Below, one piece after another: positions 22,571 through 29,948 of a stretch of 40,554 bases of DNA (position 1 is the first letter of the stretch; every line of letters starts with the position of its first letter). Below the pieces are notes generated by a model. The model saw only the letters and a list, made by a program, of their open reading frames with translations. It was not told the origin of the DNA and did no database searches. The stretch comes from JBBQFC01 sp038321615 (GTDB taxonomy: Bacteria > Bacteroidota > Bacteroidia > Flavobacteriales_D > Cryomorphaceae), in contig JBBQFC010000027.1 in the NCBI GenBank assembly GCA_038321615.1, positions 1-40,554 on the forward strand. The letters run 5' to 3'. The translations under genes and the position numbers were made by a program.

Positions 22571-23071
22571 ATGACTGATAAAAAACATTTATTCGCAGAC
22601 GATGCAATTGAAAAACTCCGGGAACTAACTGAGGGAAATACGGCGATGTTAGTAACGCATACCGGATCCTCGAAAATTCAGGCGCGACCCATGTCAACCG
22701 TTCAAACCGACGAATTGGGACATATTTTCTTTCTCAGCGATCGCACTTCGAACCAAAATTCTGAAATTAAGGACAATCCGAAAGTCGATTTGCTGTATGC
22801 TAACAAGGACGGCTCGTTTTGCACAGTGAGAGGAGAGGCAGAAATCTCTGCTAATCAAGCACTGATTGATGAACTATGGTCGCCCATTGCGAAAGCATGG
22901 TTTACCGAAGGCCCAAACGATCCGAGGGTTTCTGTGCTTCGCGTCATACCCGAAGACGCCTATTACTGGGATACCAAACATGGCAAACTCGTAAGCTTTC
23001 TAAAAATAGCAGTTGGTGCGGCAACGGGTATCACCATGGACGATGGAATACAAGGGCAAATGCATGTATGA
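22571..23071 (+). CDS. Pyridoxamine 5'-phosphate oxidase-fold protein (general stress protein 26 type)
   Basis: This 166-residue protein has the split-barrel flavin-binding fold: TAMLVTHTGSSKIQARPMSTVQTDELGHIFFLSDRTSNQNSEIKDNP, VDLLYANKDGSFCTVRGEAEI, ELWSPIAKAWFTEGPNDP and VIPEDAYYWD. This pattern matches the GS26-like PPOX group that binds FMN, FAD or F420-like cofactors; the reaction is unknown. The start ATG at 22571 follows ATAACTC. A small unknown gene follows 31 bp later in the same direction and may be co-transcribed. Confidence 0.9.
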   Translation: MTDKKHLFADDAIEKLRELTEGNTAMLVTHTGSSKIQARPMSTVQTDELGHIFFLSDRTSNQNSEIKDNPKVDLLYANKDGSFCTVRGEAEISANQALIDELWSPIAKAWFTEGPNDPRVSVLRVIPEDAYYWDTKHGKLVSFLKIAVGAATGITMDDGIQGQMHV

Positions 23072-23102
23072 CTTAACTCAACGCTCTTAACACTTCCCAG
23101 CT

Positions 23103-23300
23103 ATGATACTTGTGCTCGAACTACCCACCAATAAGCGCTTATTCTTATTGGAATTACTCGGACATATCGATTATGTAAAACTAATCGGTGAATTGCCGGA
23201 AGGTATAGATGCAAATGCGCTCGAGCTAATGATGGGCGATCTCGGGGGTGATGGAATCAACCTGAGCGGAACCCCGAAAGTTAAAGATATAAAGGACTAA
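23103..23300 (+). CDS. Small protein of unknown function
   Basis: This 65-residue ORF follows the PPOX gene by 31 bp. It reads MILVLELPTNKRLFLLELL, then HIDYVKLIGELPEGIDANALELM and ends KVKDIKD. It has no signal peptide or membrane segment. No family was recognised; a small beta-alpha fold with an acidic middle is plausible. The N-terminal ELPTNKRLFLLELLGHIDYVK is reminiscent of small antitoxin-like proteins, but no toxin gene lies beside it. The position behind a co-directional gene with short spacing favours a real gene, at moderate certainty. Confidence 0.5.
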   Translation: MILVLELPTNKRLFLLELLGHIDYVKLIGELPEGIDANALELMMGDLGGDGINLSGTPKVKDIKD

Positions 23301-23460
23301 ATTGACGGGACACCCGCAAGGGAAGTTGACCTGTGAGCGATTTGATAATTTTCCATAGCAATCGCCCTGTTCGGTTTTGAGCTTAGAAATACAGCAATTT
23401 CACGATATTTGGCGCACCAATTCGCAAGAATCGGGGCTAGCATTCACCAAATCGCCGTCA

Positions 23461-24414
23461 ATGAAATTATCGCTTGTAGTGACTTTAATGAACGAAGAAG
23501 GCAATGTAGGTCCGCTTTTGGAAGCTATCAAATTGGCTCTTAGCGCTTACGATTACGAAGTGGTGCTCGTGGACGATGGTTCAAGCGATCGCACCGTGCA
23601 AGTGATTAAGGAAGTGGCATCGGATCGCGTAAAACTCGTGATATTCCAGAAAAATTTTGGGCAAACTACCGCTATGCAAGCTGGAATCGACTTCGCAACA
23701 GGCGATTACATCGTAACCCTGGATGGCGATTTACAAAACGATCCTTCCGACATACCCATGATGCTCGACACACTCGTAGCCGGCGATTGGGATGTAGTGG
23801 CAGGAAACCGAAAAAACAGACAAGATGGGGTCTTTCTTCGGAAAATTCCAAGTAAAATAGCCAATTCTCTAATCCGAAACCTTACCGATGTTCACATCCG
23901 CGATTACGGCTGCACGCTCCGTATTTACAAGGCACATATTGCTAAAGGCATGGAACTTTACGGCGAGCTTCACCGATTTATCCCCGTTCTCGCCAAGCTC
24001 CAAGGTGCGCGTATTACACAGGTAGATGTGAAGCATCACCCGCGAATACACGGCCAATCGAAATACGGGCTCAATCGCACGTTTAAAGTAATGAGTGATT
24101 TACTCCTCATGATTTTTCTTCAAAAATATTTTCGCCGTCCCATTCATCTTTTTGGTCCTGTCGGGTTGATTACGCTCGCCGTTGGGATTTTAATTAATCT
24201 TTACTTGCTCGTTGTTAAACTTCTGGGCTATGATATCGGTGGCAGACCTCTACTTACTCTTGGCGTTACGCTGGTTTTGGCGGGTCTGCAATTTCTGATA
24301 TTCGGAATTATTGCCGAGCTACTCGTTCGTATCTATTATCAATCGCAAAATAAGAAGACCTATCTTGTTAAAGAAGTTTTCCAAGGACAGGCCGCAGTTG
24401 TCGTCGGCGCTTAA
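23461..24414 (+). CDS. GT2 glycosyltransferase, DPM1/GtrB-like, with two C-terminal membrane helices
   Basis: I choose ATG 23461 (MKLSLVVTLMNEEGNVGPLL), giving 317 residues. An upstream TTG at 23377 adds 28 residues that do not look like this family. The GT-A domain has VVLVDDGSSDRT (35-45), the metal-binding LDGDLQNDP (87-95), and RDYGCTLRIYKAH and HRFIPVLAKLQGARITQVDVKHHPRIHGQSKYG. Two membrane helices near the C-terminus (about 227-252 and 262-288) anchor it. Such enzymes attach a sugar to polyprenyl phosphate, which could supply the ArnT-like transferase encoded upstream; that pairing is inferred. The following membrane-protein gene overlaps its end. Confidence 0.92.
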   Translation: MKLSLVVTLMNEEGNVGPLLEAIKLALSAYDYEVVLVDDGSSDRTVQVIKEVASDRVKLVIFQKNFGQTTAMQAGIDFATGDYIVTLDGDLQNDPSDIPMMLDTLVAGDWDVVAGNRKNRQDGVFLRKIPSKIANSLIRNLTDVHIRDYGCTLRIYKAHIAKGMELYGELHRFIPVLAKLQGARITQVDVKHHPRIHGQSKYGLNRTFKVMSDLLLMIFLQKYFRRPIHLFGPVGLITLAVGILINLYLLVVKLLGYDIGGRPLLTLGVTLVLAGLQFLIFGIIAELLVRIYYQSQNKKTYLVKEVFQGQAAVVVGA

Positions 24415-25255
24415 ATTTGCGCTGAAAATCGGACTTTCGGCACTCGCCATTTACCTCGTCTTCACCCAGATAGATCTCGAAGAAGTATGGGCGCTATTGC
24501 GATCGGCATCCGTCCCCCTTTTAATAATTGCCTCTGTTTTCTTTAACTTTTCAAAGCTCGTTGCCGCTCATAGGCAGTTGCTCCTCTTTCGGGAAATGAG
24601 CCTTAAGATCAACGCGCGATACAATCTAAGGCTTTACTATATCGGCATGTTTTACAACCTTTTTCTTCCCGGTGGCGTCGGTGGCGATGGGTACAAAGTC
24701 ATTCACTTACGCGCTCGTTCGGAATCGAAATCTAAACTTCTCGTGGCGGCTGTTTTGCTCGACCGGCTAAGCGGGGCAGCAGCACTCTCTTTTTTGGGAC
24801 TGGCCATAGCTGGTTTTTATCCTTCTCTCCTCAGTAAAAGTGCGTCGTGGGTCTATCCGCTAGTGGTGGTTGGCGCTTTAGCCGCCTTGCCTGCCTTCGC
24901 AGTATTGCTCGAATACGTTTTTCCTACGTTTCGCAAGCTGAGGTGGCCGCTTATCACAGGGTCAATTGGCGTACAGGGTGCGCAATTGATATGCGCCGCT
25001 TGCATCCTTTGGTCGCTGGGAGTCGAAGATCACCTATTTCTTTACCTCGCACTTTTTTTGGCATCAAGCCTAGCTGCCATGTTGCCGATCAGTTTTGGTG
25101 GTATCGGCTTGCGGGAATTGGTATTTTTGTACGCCGCCCAATATTTACCGATCGATCAAACGGCTGCTGTTTCTTTGGGCTTAATTTTCTTCCTTATTAC
25201 CGCCATTAGCTCTTTGGCAGGCGCCTTTATTAAATTGCCACCAAAACTTTCGTGA
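24365..25255 (+). CDS. Lysylphosphatidylglycerol synthase TM-domain (flippase-like) membrane protein
   Basis: This is a polytopic protein of about 296 residues with 7-8 hydrophobic segments. It matches the PF03706 family, the membrane half of MprF and AglD-like proteins. Motifs: LSALAIYLVFTQIDLEEVWALLRS, NFSKLVAAHRQLLLFR, YYIGMFYNLFLPGGVGGDGYK and LPISFGGIGLRELVFLY. The start is uncertain. No ATG or GTG exists near the N-terminus, so TTG at 24365 (used here) or 24398 must serve, giving a 50- or 17-bp overlap with the glycosyltransferase gene. A TTG at 24311 would overlap by 104 bp. With the adjacent DPM1-like enzyme it forms a common pair for lipid-linked sugar handling. Lipid or glycolipid flipping is inferred. 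Confidence 0.83.
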   Translation: MLKKFSKDRPQLSSALKFALKIGLSALAIYLVFTQIDLEEVWALLRSASVPLLIIASVFFNFSKLVAAHRQLLLFREMSLKINARYNLRLYYIGMFYNLFLPGGVGGDGYKVIHLRARSESKSKLLVAAVLLDRLSGAAALSFLGLAIAGFYPSLLSKSASWVYPLVVVGALAALPAFAVLLEYVFPTFRKLRWPLITGSIGVQGAQLICAACILWSLGVEDHLFLYLALFLASSLAAMLPISFGGIGLRELVFLYAAQYLPIDQTAAVSLGLIFFLITAISSLAGAFIKLPPKLS

Positions 25256-25286
25256 ATCAAGCCTGTTTGAAATCTCTTAATCCCAC

Positions 25287-27392
25287 ATGAAACTCTACCC
25301 CGACGATACCGCAACGCGATTCGAATTTCCAATTGTTGCCGGTTGGATAGCCGATCGATGTCAGGGTCAGCGAGCAAAGGAAATTGCTGCAGACATCAGA
25401 CCGAGCGATATTCCCGATCAGATTGAATTGTGGCTTGACCAATCGCTGGAAGCCAAAACCGTATTGATCAATGGCGTCTTCTTCCCAGAATATTCGGTGC
25501 CATCGCTCCAGCGGGAATTATCGAAGTTGGGTATAGAGAATGCTGTGCTCGAAGGTCAGGAAGTCATGAAAATCAAGCGGGTAGCCGAAGTCGCCGCTAC
25601 CGTCATTCACTTTTTAGCCGATAAAAAAGAAGTGTATCCCGCATTGCGCATCATTACCGAAGGCATACACGCAAGCAAGGAATTAGTAAAGCTCATCGAA
25701 GAAATACTCGAGCAAAATGGCTTCATCCGAACCAGCGCTTCGAAGGAATTGGGCTTGGCGCGTAAAGGACTTGCCGATGCCAGGCAACGTGCCAATCGTG
25801 CTTTCGAAACGGCTTTGCGCAAGTACAAGAAACTGGGCTGGCTCCGCGAGTACGATGAAAGTTTCTACAATGAACGCCGCGTGCTCGCCGTTGTAGCCGA
25901 ATACAAACGCCAGCTCGAAGGCACGCTTCACGGGAGCTCGGAGTCTGGGAGTACGGCTTTTATCGAACCCACTGAGCTGGTGGTGCTCAACAATGAAGTG
26001 GCCGAAGCCCGACAGCGCGAGCAGCGCGAGGAGTACCGCATTCTCAAAGCGCTTACCGAGCGTATCCGACCATTTAAACCATTGCTCGAAGCCTACGAAT
26101 ACGCACTCGGATTTTTGGATTTTACCTTCGCCAAAGGCAAGCTGGCCCTGGAGTTGGATGCCCACAAACCATCTATCAACCGGGAGAAGGATATCGTACT
26201 GATCGATGCTCGACACCCGATTTTATACATGCAATATAAGCAGGAAGGAAGGAAGACGCAGCCCTTGACGCTCGATTTGAATCACGAGAAACGGATATTG
26301 ATAATTAGCGGGCCCAATGCCGGAGGAAAATCCATCTCGCTTAAAACCTTGGGTCTGTTGCAGATTATGTTTCAAAGTGGGGTACTCATTCCCGCTGCCG
26401 ATCACAGCAGAATGGGAATTTTTAAGCAAATTTTTGTCGATATCGGCGACGATCAATCCATTGCATACGAGCTTAGCACATACAGCTCCCGACTCCAAAA
26501 GATGAAGCACTTCCTGATGCAGGCCCACAAGAATACGCTCTTCTTCATCGATGAATTTGGAACCGGATCCGATCCCGAGTTGGGTGGCGCTATTGCGGAA
26601 GCTATTCTCGAAGAATTGGCGGAAACCCGCGCCTGCGGAGTAATAACCACGCATTATGCCAACATCAAGATTTTAGCCGAAAACCACCCCCATTTGGTCA
26701 ATGGCTGCATGCTCTTCGATGAAGAAACACTTGCCCCGAAATATGTGCTTCACATCGGCCATGCAGGGAGCTCCTACACTTTCGAAGTTGCACAAAAGAT
26801 TGGGTTGCCAAAAGAATTGATCGAGAAAGCTAAAGGAAAACTGGATCAGCGAAAGGTGAAGCTCGATAGATTGCTCATTACCCTCCAAACCAAGAAAAAT
26901 CAGCTTAATAAAGAGACGAGCATAATGCAGCTCGAAAAGTCGAATCTGCGAAAAGAGCTCGAGCAGTTTAAAGTAGAATCAGAGCTTTACCGAAAGAAGT
27001 CGGATGATCTGAATTTCAGCGCTAACAAGCGTTTGATTGAAAAGGGAAAGAAATACGAAGCACTTCTCGAATCTTGGAAAATGAAATCAGAACGCAAGGA
27101 GATTTCATCCAAGCTCACGCTAATGGCCGAAAAAGAAGCTTCGCGGAAGAGCGATGTACAAGCCGTCGAAAAGCGAAAAGAGCGGCAGCAAGAGATCGAT
27201 GAGCGCCGCAAGCGCAATGAAGCGAAGGGCAGGAGCGGAGATCAACCTGCAAGTTTTAAGGCCGGCGATAAAGTGAAGCTGCGCTCAAGCCGCCAAGAAG
27301 GCGTGGTGGATGACGTAAACAAGGGCAAAGTAACGGTGGTGTTTGGAATGATAAAGACCATTGTGGTGGCGGGGAAGTTGGAGCATGTATAA
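25287..27392 (+). CDS. MutS2-family ATPase lacking the Smr nuclease domain
   Basis: This 701-residue MutS-type ATPase has the core/clamp region without mismatch-recognition domain I, a long helical clamp (about 150-270), Walker A GPNAGGKS (342-349), Walker B LFFIDEFGTGSDPE (418-431), TTHYANIK and GSSYTFEVAQKIGLP (494-508). A coiled coil (about 510-650) and a KOW-like tail (GDKVKLRSSRQEGVVDDVNKGKVTVV) end the protein. Canonical MutS2 is near 780 residues and ends with an Smr endonuclease domain, which is absent here. That form is known in many Flavobacteriia (from memory). The role is probably in recombination control or stalled-ribosome handling, as proposed for MutS2. Confidence 0.93.
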   Translation: MKLYPDDTATRFEFPIVAGWIADRCQGQRAKEIAADIRPSDIPDQIELWLDQSLEAKTVLINGVFFPEYSVPSLQRELSKLGIENAVLEGQEVMKIKRVAEVAATVIHFLADKKEVYPALRIITEGIHASKELVKLIEEILEQNGFIRTSASKELGLARKGLADARQRANRAFETALRKYKKLGWLREYDESFYNERRVLAVVAEYKRQLEGTLHGSSESGSTAFIEPTELVVLNNEVAEARQREQREEYRILKALTERIRPFKPLLEAYEYALGFLDFTFAKGKLALELDAHKPSINREKDIVLIDARHPILYMQYKQEGRKTQPLTLDLNHEKRILIISGPNAGGKSISLKTLGLLQIMFQSGVLIPAADHSRMGIFKQIFVDIGDDQSIAYELSTYSSRLQKMKHFLMQAHKNTLFFIDEFGTGSDPELGGAIAEAILEELAETRACGVITTHYANIKILAENHPHLVNGCMLFDEETLAPKYVLHIGHAGSSYTFEVAQKIGLPKELIEKAKGKLDQRKVKLDRLLITLQTKKNQLNKETSIMQLEKSNLRKELEQFKVESELYRKKSDDLNFSANKRLIEKGKKYEALLESWKMKSERKEISSKLTLMAEKEASRKSDVQAVEKRKERQQEIDERRKRNEAKGRSGDQPASFKAGDKVKLRSSRQEGVVDDVNKGKVTVVFGMIKTIVVAGKLEHV

Positions 27393-27419
27393 TTGCGTGG
27401 CCTTTTTGGGGATTATCCT

Positions 27420-27427
27420 TAGTTTTG
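27420..27427 (+). promoter_or_regulatory. Candidate -7 element before the 27444 gene
   Basis: TAGTTTTG matches TAnnTTTG and lies 16 bp before the ATG at 27444, in the 51-bp gap behind mutS2. A TTG at 27393-27395 is 24 bp upstream, slightly far for a -33 element. The gene may therefore also be read from mutS2. Confidence 0.4.
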
Positions 27428-27443
27428 CGAAAAATTAGACCCC

Positions 27444-27839
27444 ATGGAAATTACCCTGAATAAAGAGACCATGCGCCAATTGAGCGACTTGAAAACCTTC
27501 GTAGAGAAAAACGGAATTGTAAAAGACGAAGTTGTAAAACGCCTTATGGACGTTCGGCCACATTTTATTCAGCAGAAAGAACCATTGGTAACACGGGTGG
27601 TTCGCCTTACGGCCGAGTACATTGGCGAAAACGGCGTTTTCAATCTGAATCTACTCGCCGAAGAAGATGAAGAGGGAAACATCGAAGAAGAGATCGACAT
27701 GGAAGCCGAAGACAGTTTTAATTTGGTAAAAGAGAACTTTTTATATTTGGTGGACTTATGCGCACACCCCGACAATCAATTGAATAAGGATGAGTTACAG
27801 CGTATCAAGGCCATGTACCTCGAACGCGACTTAATCTAA
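27444..27839 (+). CDS. Conserved-looking acidic protein of unknown function
   Basis: This 131-residue soluble protein is strongly acidic in the middle: LLAEEDEEGNIEEEIDMEAEDSFN. Helical ends flank that patch (MEITLNKETMRQLSDLKTFVEKNG; NQLNKDELQRIKAMYLERDL). There is no signal peptide. No family was recognised. It is followed by the lipoprotein gene with a TAATG stop/start overlap, so both are translationally coupled. The acidic insert could be a metal or partner-binding surface, but that is speculation. Confidence 0.75.
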   Translation: MEITLNKETMRQLSDLKTFVEKNGIVKDEVVKRLMDVRPHFIQQKEPLVTRVVRLTAEYIGENGVFNLNLLAEEDEEGNIEEEIDMEAEDSFNLVKENFLYLVDLCAHPDNQLNKDELQRIKAMYLERDLI

Positions 27840-28603
27840 TGCGATTTTCGCTCCTTTATTTCTTAGTCGCTTTCTTAAGTTTGTCTTGCACGCGGAAAGA
27901 TGCTGCAAATCAAGAAACTGCTTCTCCTGAAGAGGTGTTATTAGACAAAGCATTAGCTTACCATTTTGAAAATGGGAGCGATTCTCTTCAGGTGAGCTTC
28001 CAAATGCGCGGTCGCGATTACACAGCATCGCTTCACAATGGAGCATTTGAATACACCCGCCAATATACCGATACCAGCGGAGCTTATGCGGCTACACTCA
28101 CCAATCTGGGGCTTGTAGAAACCCGCAATGGAGCGCCTATTCTTTATAGCACAAAAGATAGTATTTCGCGGGCAGGGGGTGTTAATTCCGTTATTTATTT
28201 CAGCTTACTTCCTCTTTTCCTGAAGGACGAAGCGGTGAATATTTGCTGTATGCAACGGGAAGTAATTGATGGGAAAGCTTACGATCGGCTGGAAGTTCGG
28301 TTCTCTCAGAACGGCGGAGGTACCGATAACGATGATGTTTACCTTTATTGGATTGATCCCTTAGATGGGTCGATGGATTTCTTGGCTTATTCCTTTCAAG
28401 TAAATGAACGAGGAACGCGTTTCCGAAAAGCTACAAATCCACGTCGGGTAAATGGCGTGCTCTTCCAAGATTATATCAATTTCATTGGACCTTCCGATCC
28501 CGACTCACTTACCTATATTTCTTCGGCTTACCGCGAAAATAGGCTGGATACCTTATCGCTTATTGAGTTGGAGAATTTATCGGTGAGCTATTTGAATCCT
28601 TAA
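27839..28603 (+). CDS. Lipoprotein, possibly DUF6503-like
   Basis: This 254-residue protein has a lipoprotein signal MRFSLLYFLVAFLSLSC (lipobox LSLSC, Cys17) followed by TRKDAANQ, without the acidic run after Cys that marks surface export in Bacteroidota. It probably stays in the periplasm. The rest is beta-rich: SLQVSFQMRGRDYTASLHNGAFEYTRQY, VIDGKAYDRLEVRF and DDVYLYWIDPLDGSMDFLAYSF. The last of these resembles DUF6503/LolA-like outer-membrane lipid-binding proteins of Flavobacteriia; I call this from memory. The ATG overlaps the stop of the preceding gene by one base (TAATG). plsC starts 5 bp after its stop. Confidence 0.72.
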   Translation: MRFSLLYFLVAFLSLSCTRKDAANQETASPEEVLLDKALAYHFENGSDSLQVSFQMRGRDYTASLHNGAFEYTRQYTDTSGAYAATLTNLGLVETRNGAPILYSTKDSISRAGGVNSVIYFSLLPLFLKDEAVNICCMQREVIDGKAYDRLEVRFSQNGGGTDNDDVYLYWIDPLDGSMDFLAYSFQVNERGTRFRKATNPRRVNGVLFQDYINFIGPSDPDSLTYISSAYRENRLDTLSLIELENLSVSYLNP

Positions 28604-28607
28604 AGCA

Positions 28608-29336
28608 ATGCGAATTATTCTCGCGGGTATAAGGCTCATTATCTTCTCGGTAATAGCGCTGCTCGCCACCTTTTTCATCTGGCTCACGCGACTTTTCCGC
28701 ATGGGTCAAGGTGCAAGCTTTTTCTTTTTTCGACAGGCCGTGAAGAGCATTCGTTTTTGCCTGAATATCCATGTAAAGTACAGCGGCGACATTCCAAGTG
28801 AAACGGCCGTTATTATGTCTAACCATCGCTCATACATTGACGTGGTGCTTATTCCATCGCACATTCCCTACGTGATCATCGCGAAAAAACAAGTAAAAGC
28901 CTGGCCGATTATTGGAATGACTGGAGTGGCGCTCAAGGTAATTTTTGTAGATCGAGATAGTCCCGAAAGTCGGCGCCACACACGCAATCAATTAGTCGAC
29001 CGACTCCGCGAAGGACTCTCCGTACTCGTTTATCCAGAGGGTACCACTTTCGAAGGGCCGGGTATTTTGCCCATGAAACCAGGGATTTTTAACACATCGG
29101 CCAGCGAAGGATTCTCAGTGGTTCCTGTGGCTATTGAATTTAAAGATAAGTCGATGGCTTGGATTGGAAAAGATACCTTTTTACCCCATTTTTTTCGGGC
29201 TTTTGGGACTTGGCGTATCGAAGTAGCAGTAAGCATGGGTGATATGCAGCGCGGTAGTGATGCTGCGGCCTTGCGCGAGAATGTTCAGAATTGGGTAGAT
29301 GCCGAAACCCGAAGATTGGCAGAATCCGCTTTTTGA
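28608..29336 (+). CDS. plsC: 1-acyl-sn-glycerol-3-phosphate acyltransferase (PlsC-like)
   Basis: This 242-residue protein adds the second acyl chain in phosphatidic acid synthesis. It has an N-terminal membrane helix (about 5-28), the catalytic motif NHRSYID (72-78), the FVDRD block (113-117) and the substrate site VYPEGTTF (141-148). The gene starts 5 bp after the upstream lipoprotein gene and looks co-transcribed with it. Its 3' end lies 42 bp before the tRNA gene, and its final bases overlap the tRNA promoter. Confidence 0.93.
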   Translation: MRIILAGIRLIIFSVIALLATFFIWLTRLFRMGQGASFFFFRQAVKSIRFCLNIHVKYSGDIPSETAVIMSNHRSYIDVVLIPSHIPYVIIAKKQVKAWPIIGMTGVALKVIFVDRDSPESRRHTRNQLVDRLREGLSVLVYPEGTTFEGPGILPMKPGIFNTSASEGFSVVPVAIEFKDKSMAWIGKDTFLPHFFRAFGTWRIEVAVSMGDMQRGSDAAALRENVQNWVDAETRRLAESAF

Positions 29337-29359
29337 ATAAGAACAAATCATTATATTTG
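29332..29359 (+). promoter_or_regulatory. Promoter of the tRNA-Arg gene
   Basis: TTTG (29332-29335) and TATATTTG (29352-29359) form a -33/-7 pair of the Bacteroidota type with 16 bp between, near the usual 17-23. The tRNA starts 19 bp after the -7 element. The -33 part overlaps the plsC stop codon. Confidence 0.62.
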
Positions 29360-29377
29360 CAGCTCCTGATTAGACTT

Positions 29378-29451
29378 GGCCCCGTAGCTTAACTGGATAG
29401 AGCACCGCACTACGGATGCGGAGGTTCGGGGTTCGAATCCCTGCGGAGTCA
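29378..29451 (+). tRNA. tRNA-Arg(ACG), no encoded CCA
   Basis: The 74-nt cloverleaf is complete. Acceptor GGCCCCG pairs with CGGAGTC, then discriminator A. The D-arm is GCTT...GAGC; the anticodon stem CCGCA/TGCGG encloses loop CTACGGA with anticodon ACG (29412-29414); the variable loop is AGGTT; the T-arm is CGGGG/CCCTG with TTCGAAT. ACG would be edited to ICG and read CGU, CGC and CGA. The CCA tail is not encoded. One acceptor pair is a mismatch (C4 opposite A69), and G2 pairs with U71. The tRNA lies between plsC and hairpin-rich DNA. Confidence 0.95.
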
Positions 29452-29460
29452 CTAAGGATC

Positions 29461-29492
29461 AAAAAGGCCAAAACGAGAGTTTTGGTCTTTTT
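29461..29492 (+). terminator. Intrinsic terminator of the tRNA-Arg gene
   Basis: CCAAAAC (29468-29474), a GAGA tetraloop and GTTTTGG (29479-29485) form a perfect stem. It extends outward through AAAAAGG/TCTTTTT to 14 bp (one G-T wobble). The downstream T-run ends at 29492. It begins 10 bp after the tRNA discriminator base. Confidence 0.85.
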
Positions 29493-29574
29493 CAGTTAAA
29501 AAAAGTGCGCAAGCTCGCTTGCACGCACTTTTTTTAACTGAAAAAGCAGCACGCGCTAGCGGGCTGGTCTTTTT
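29483..29574. repeat. Inserted palindromic element flanked by 10-bp direct repeats
   Basis: TGGTCTTTTT occurs at 29483-29492 and again at 29565-29574. Between and including part of the first copy is a perfect 23-bp inverted repeat, 29487-29509 and 29524-29546, whose arms read CTTTTTCAGTTA...GTGCG and complement. The 14-nt centre can add a CAAGC/GCTTG hairpin. A smaller palindrome CGCTAGCG lies near 29553-29560. The left arm also forms the T-run of the tRNA terminator, so the two hairpins cannot form together. Confidence 0.85.
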
Positions 29575-29669
29575 GATTTAGACTATGGCGAGCAGGGAAC
29601 GCGTAGCACTACAAGGCGATTTGACGCAACTCAAGGTATAAACGATCTATCATTTAATTTTTTCCGTTT

Positions 29670-29702
29670 GAGCTTTGTCATGATTTTTGGACTTTACACC
29701 AA
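29670..29702 (+). repeat. Diverged direct repeat, copy 1 (copy 2 at 29905-29937)
   Basis: The 33-bp stretch beginning GAGCTTTGTCATGATTTTTG is repeated at 29905-29937 beginning GAGCTTTGTCAGTATTTTTG. The copies share most positions and both end in ACCAA. They bracket the REP-like hairpin at 29796-29817. The gap 29575-29948 contains no recognisable gene. Confidence 0.6.
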
Positions 29703-29795
29703 CTCAAAGCAGTCATAGATAATTATTTCTGACAGCCCACCAGATTCGTCCGGCCATAAATCTCGCCAAAGCGAATATTTCGTTATACCCTTTTA

Positions 29796-29817
29796 GCCAC
29801 GGGCTGAAACCCGTGGC
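29796..29817. repeat. REP-like palindrome
   Basis: GCCACGGG (29796-29803), loop CTGAAA and CCCGTGGC (29810-29817) form a perfect 8-bp stem. CTTTTA outside the left arm matches TAAAAG outside the right arm apart from one base. The sequence class (CCACGGG...CCCGTGG) resembles REP elements mobilised by RAYT transposases. No RAYT gene is in the window. Confidence 0.65.
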
Positions 29818-29948
29818 ATAAAAGTATTTCGACCTTCATGGACTGGTACAATCATTAAACGGGTGATACAGTATTCCACATTTATCCTTGAACTATTCCC
29901 GTCGGAGCTTTGTCAGTATTTTTGAATTTCATACCAAATCGGCACGAA

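Noticed and set aside
23377..23460. Longer start (TTG 23377) for the DPM1-like glycosyltransferase
   Set aside because: The added 28 residues are polar and unlike the family; ATG 23461 gives the standard N-terminus.
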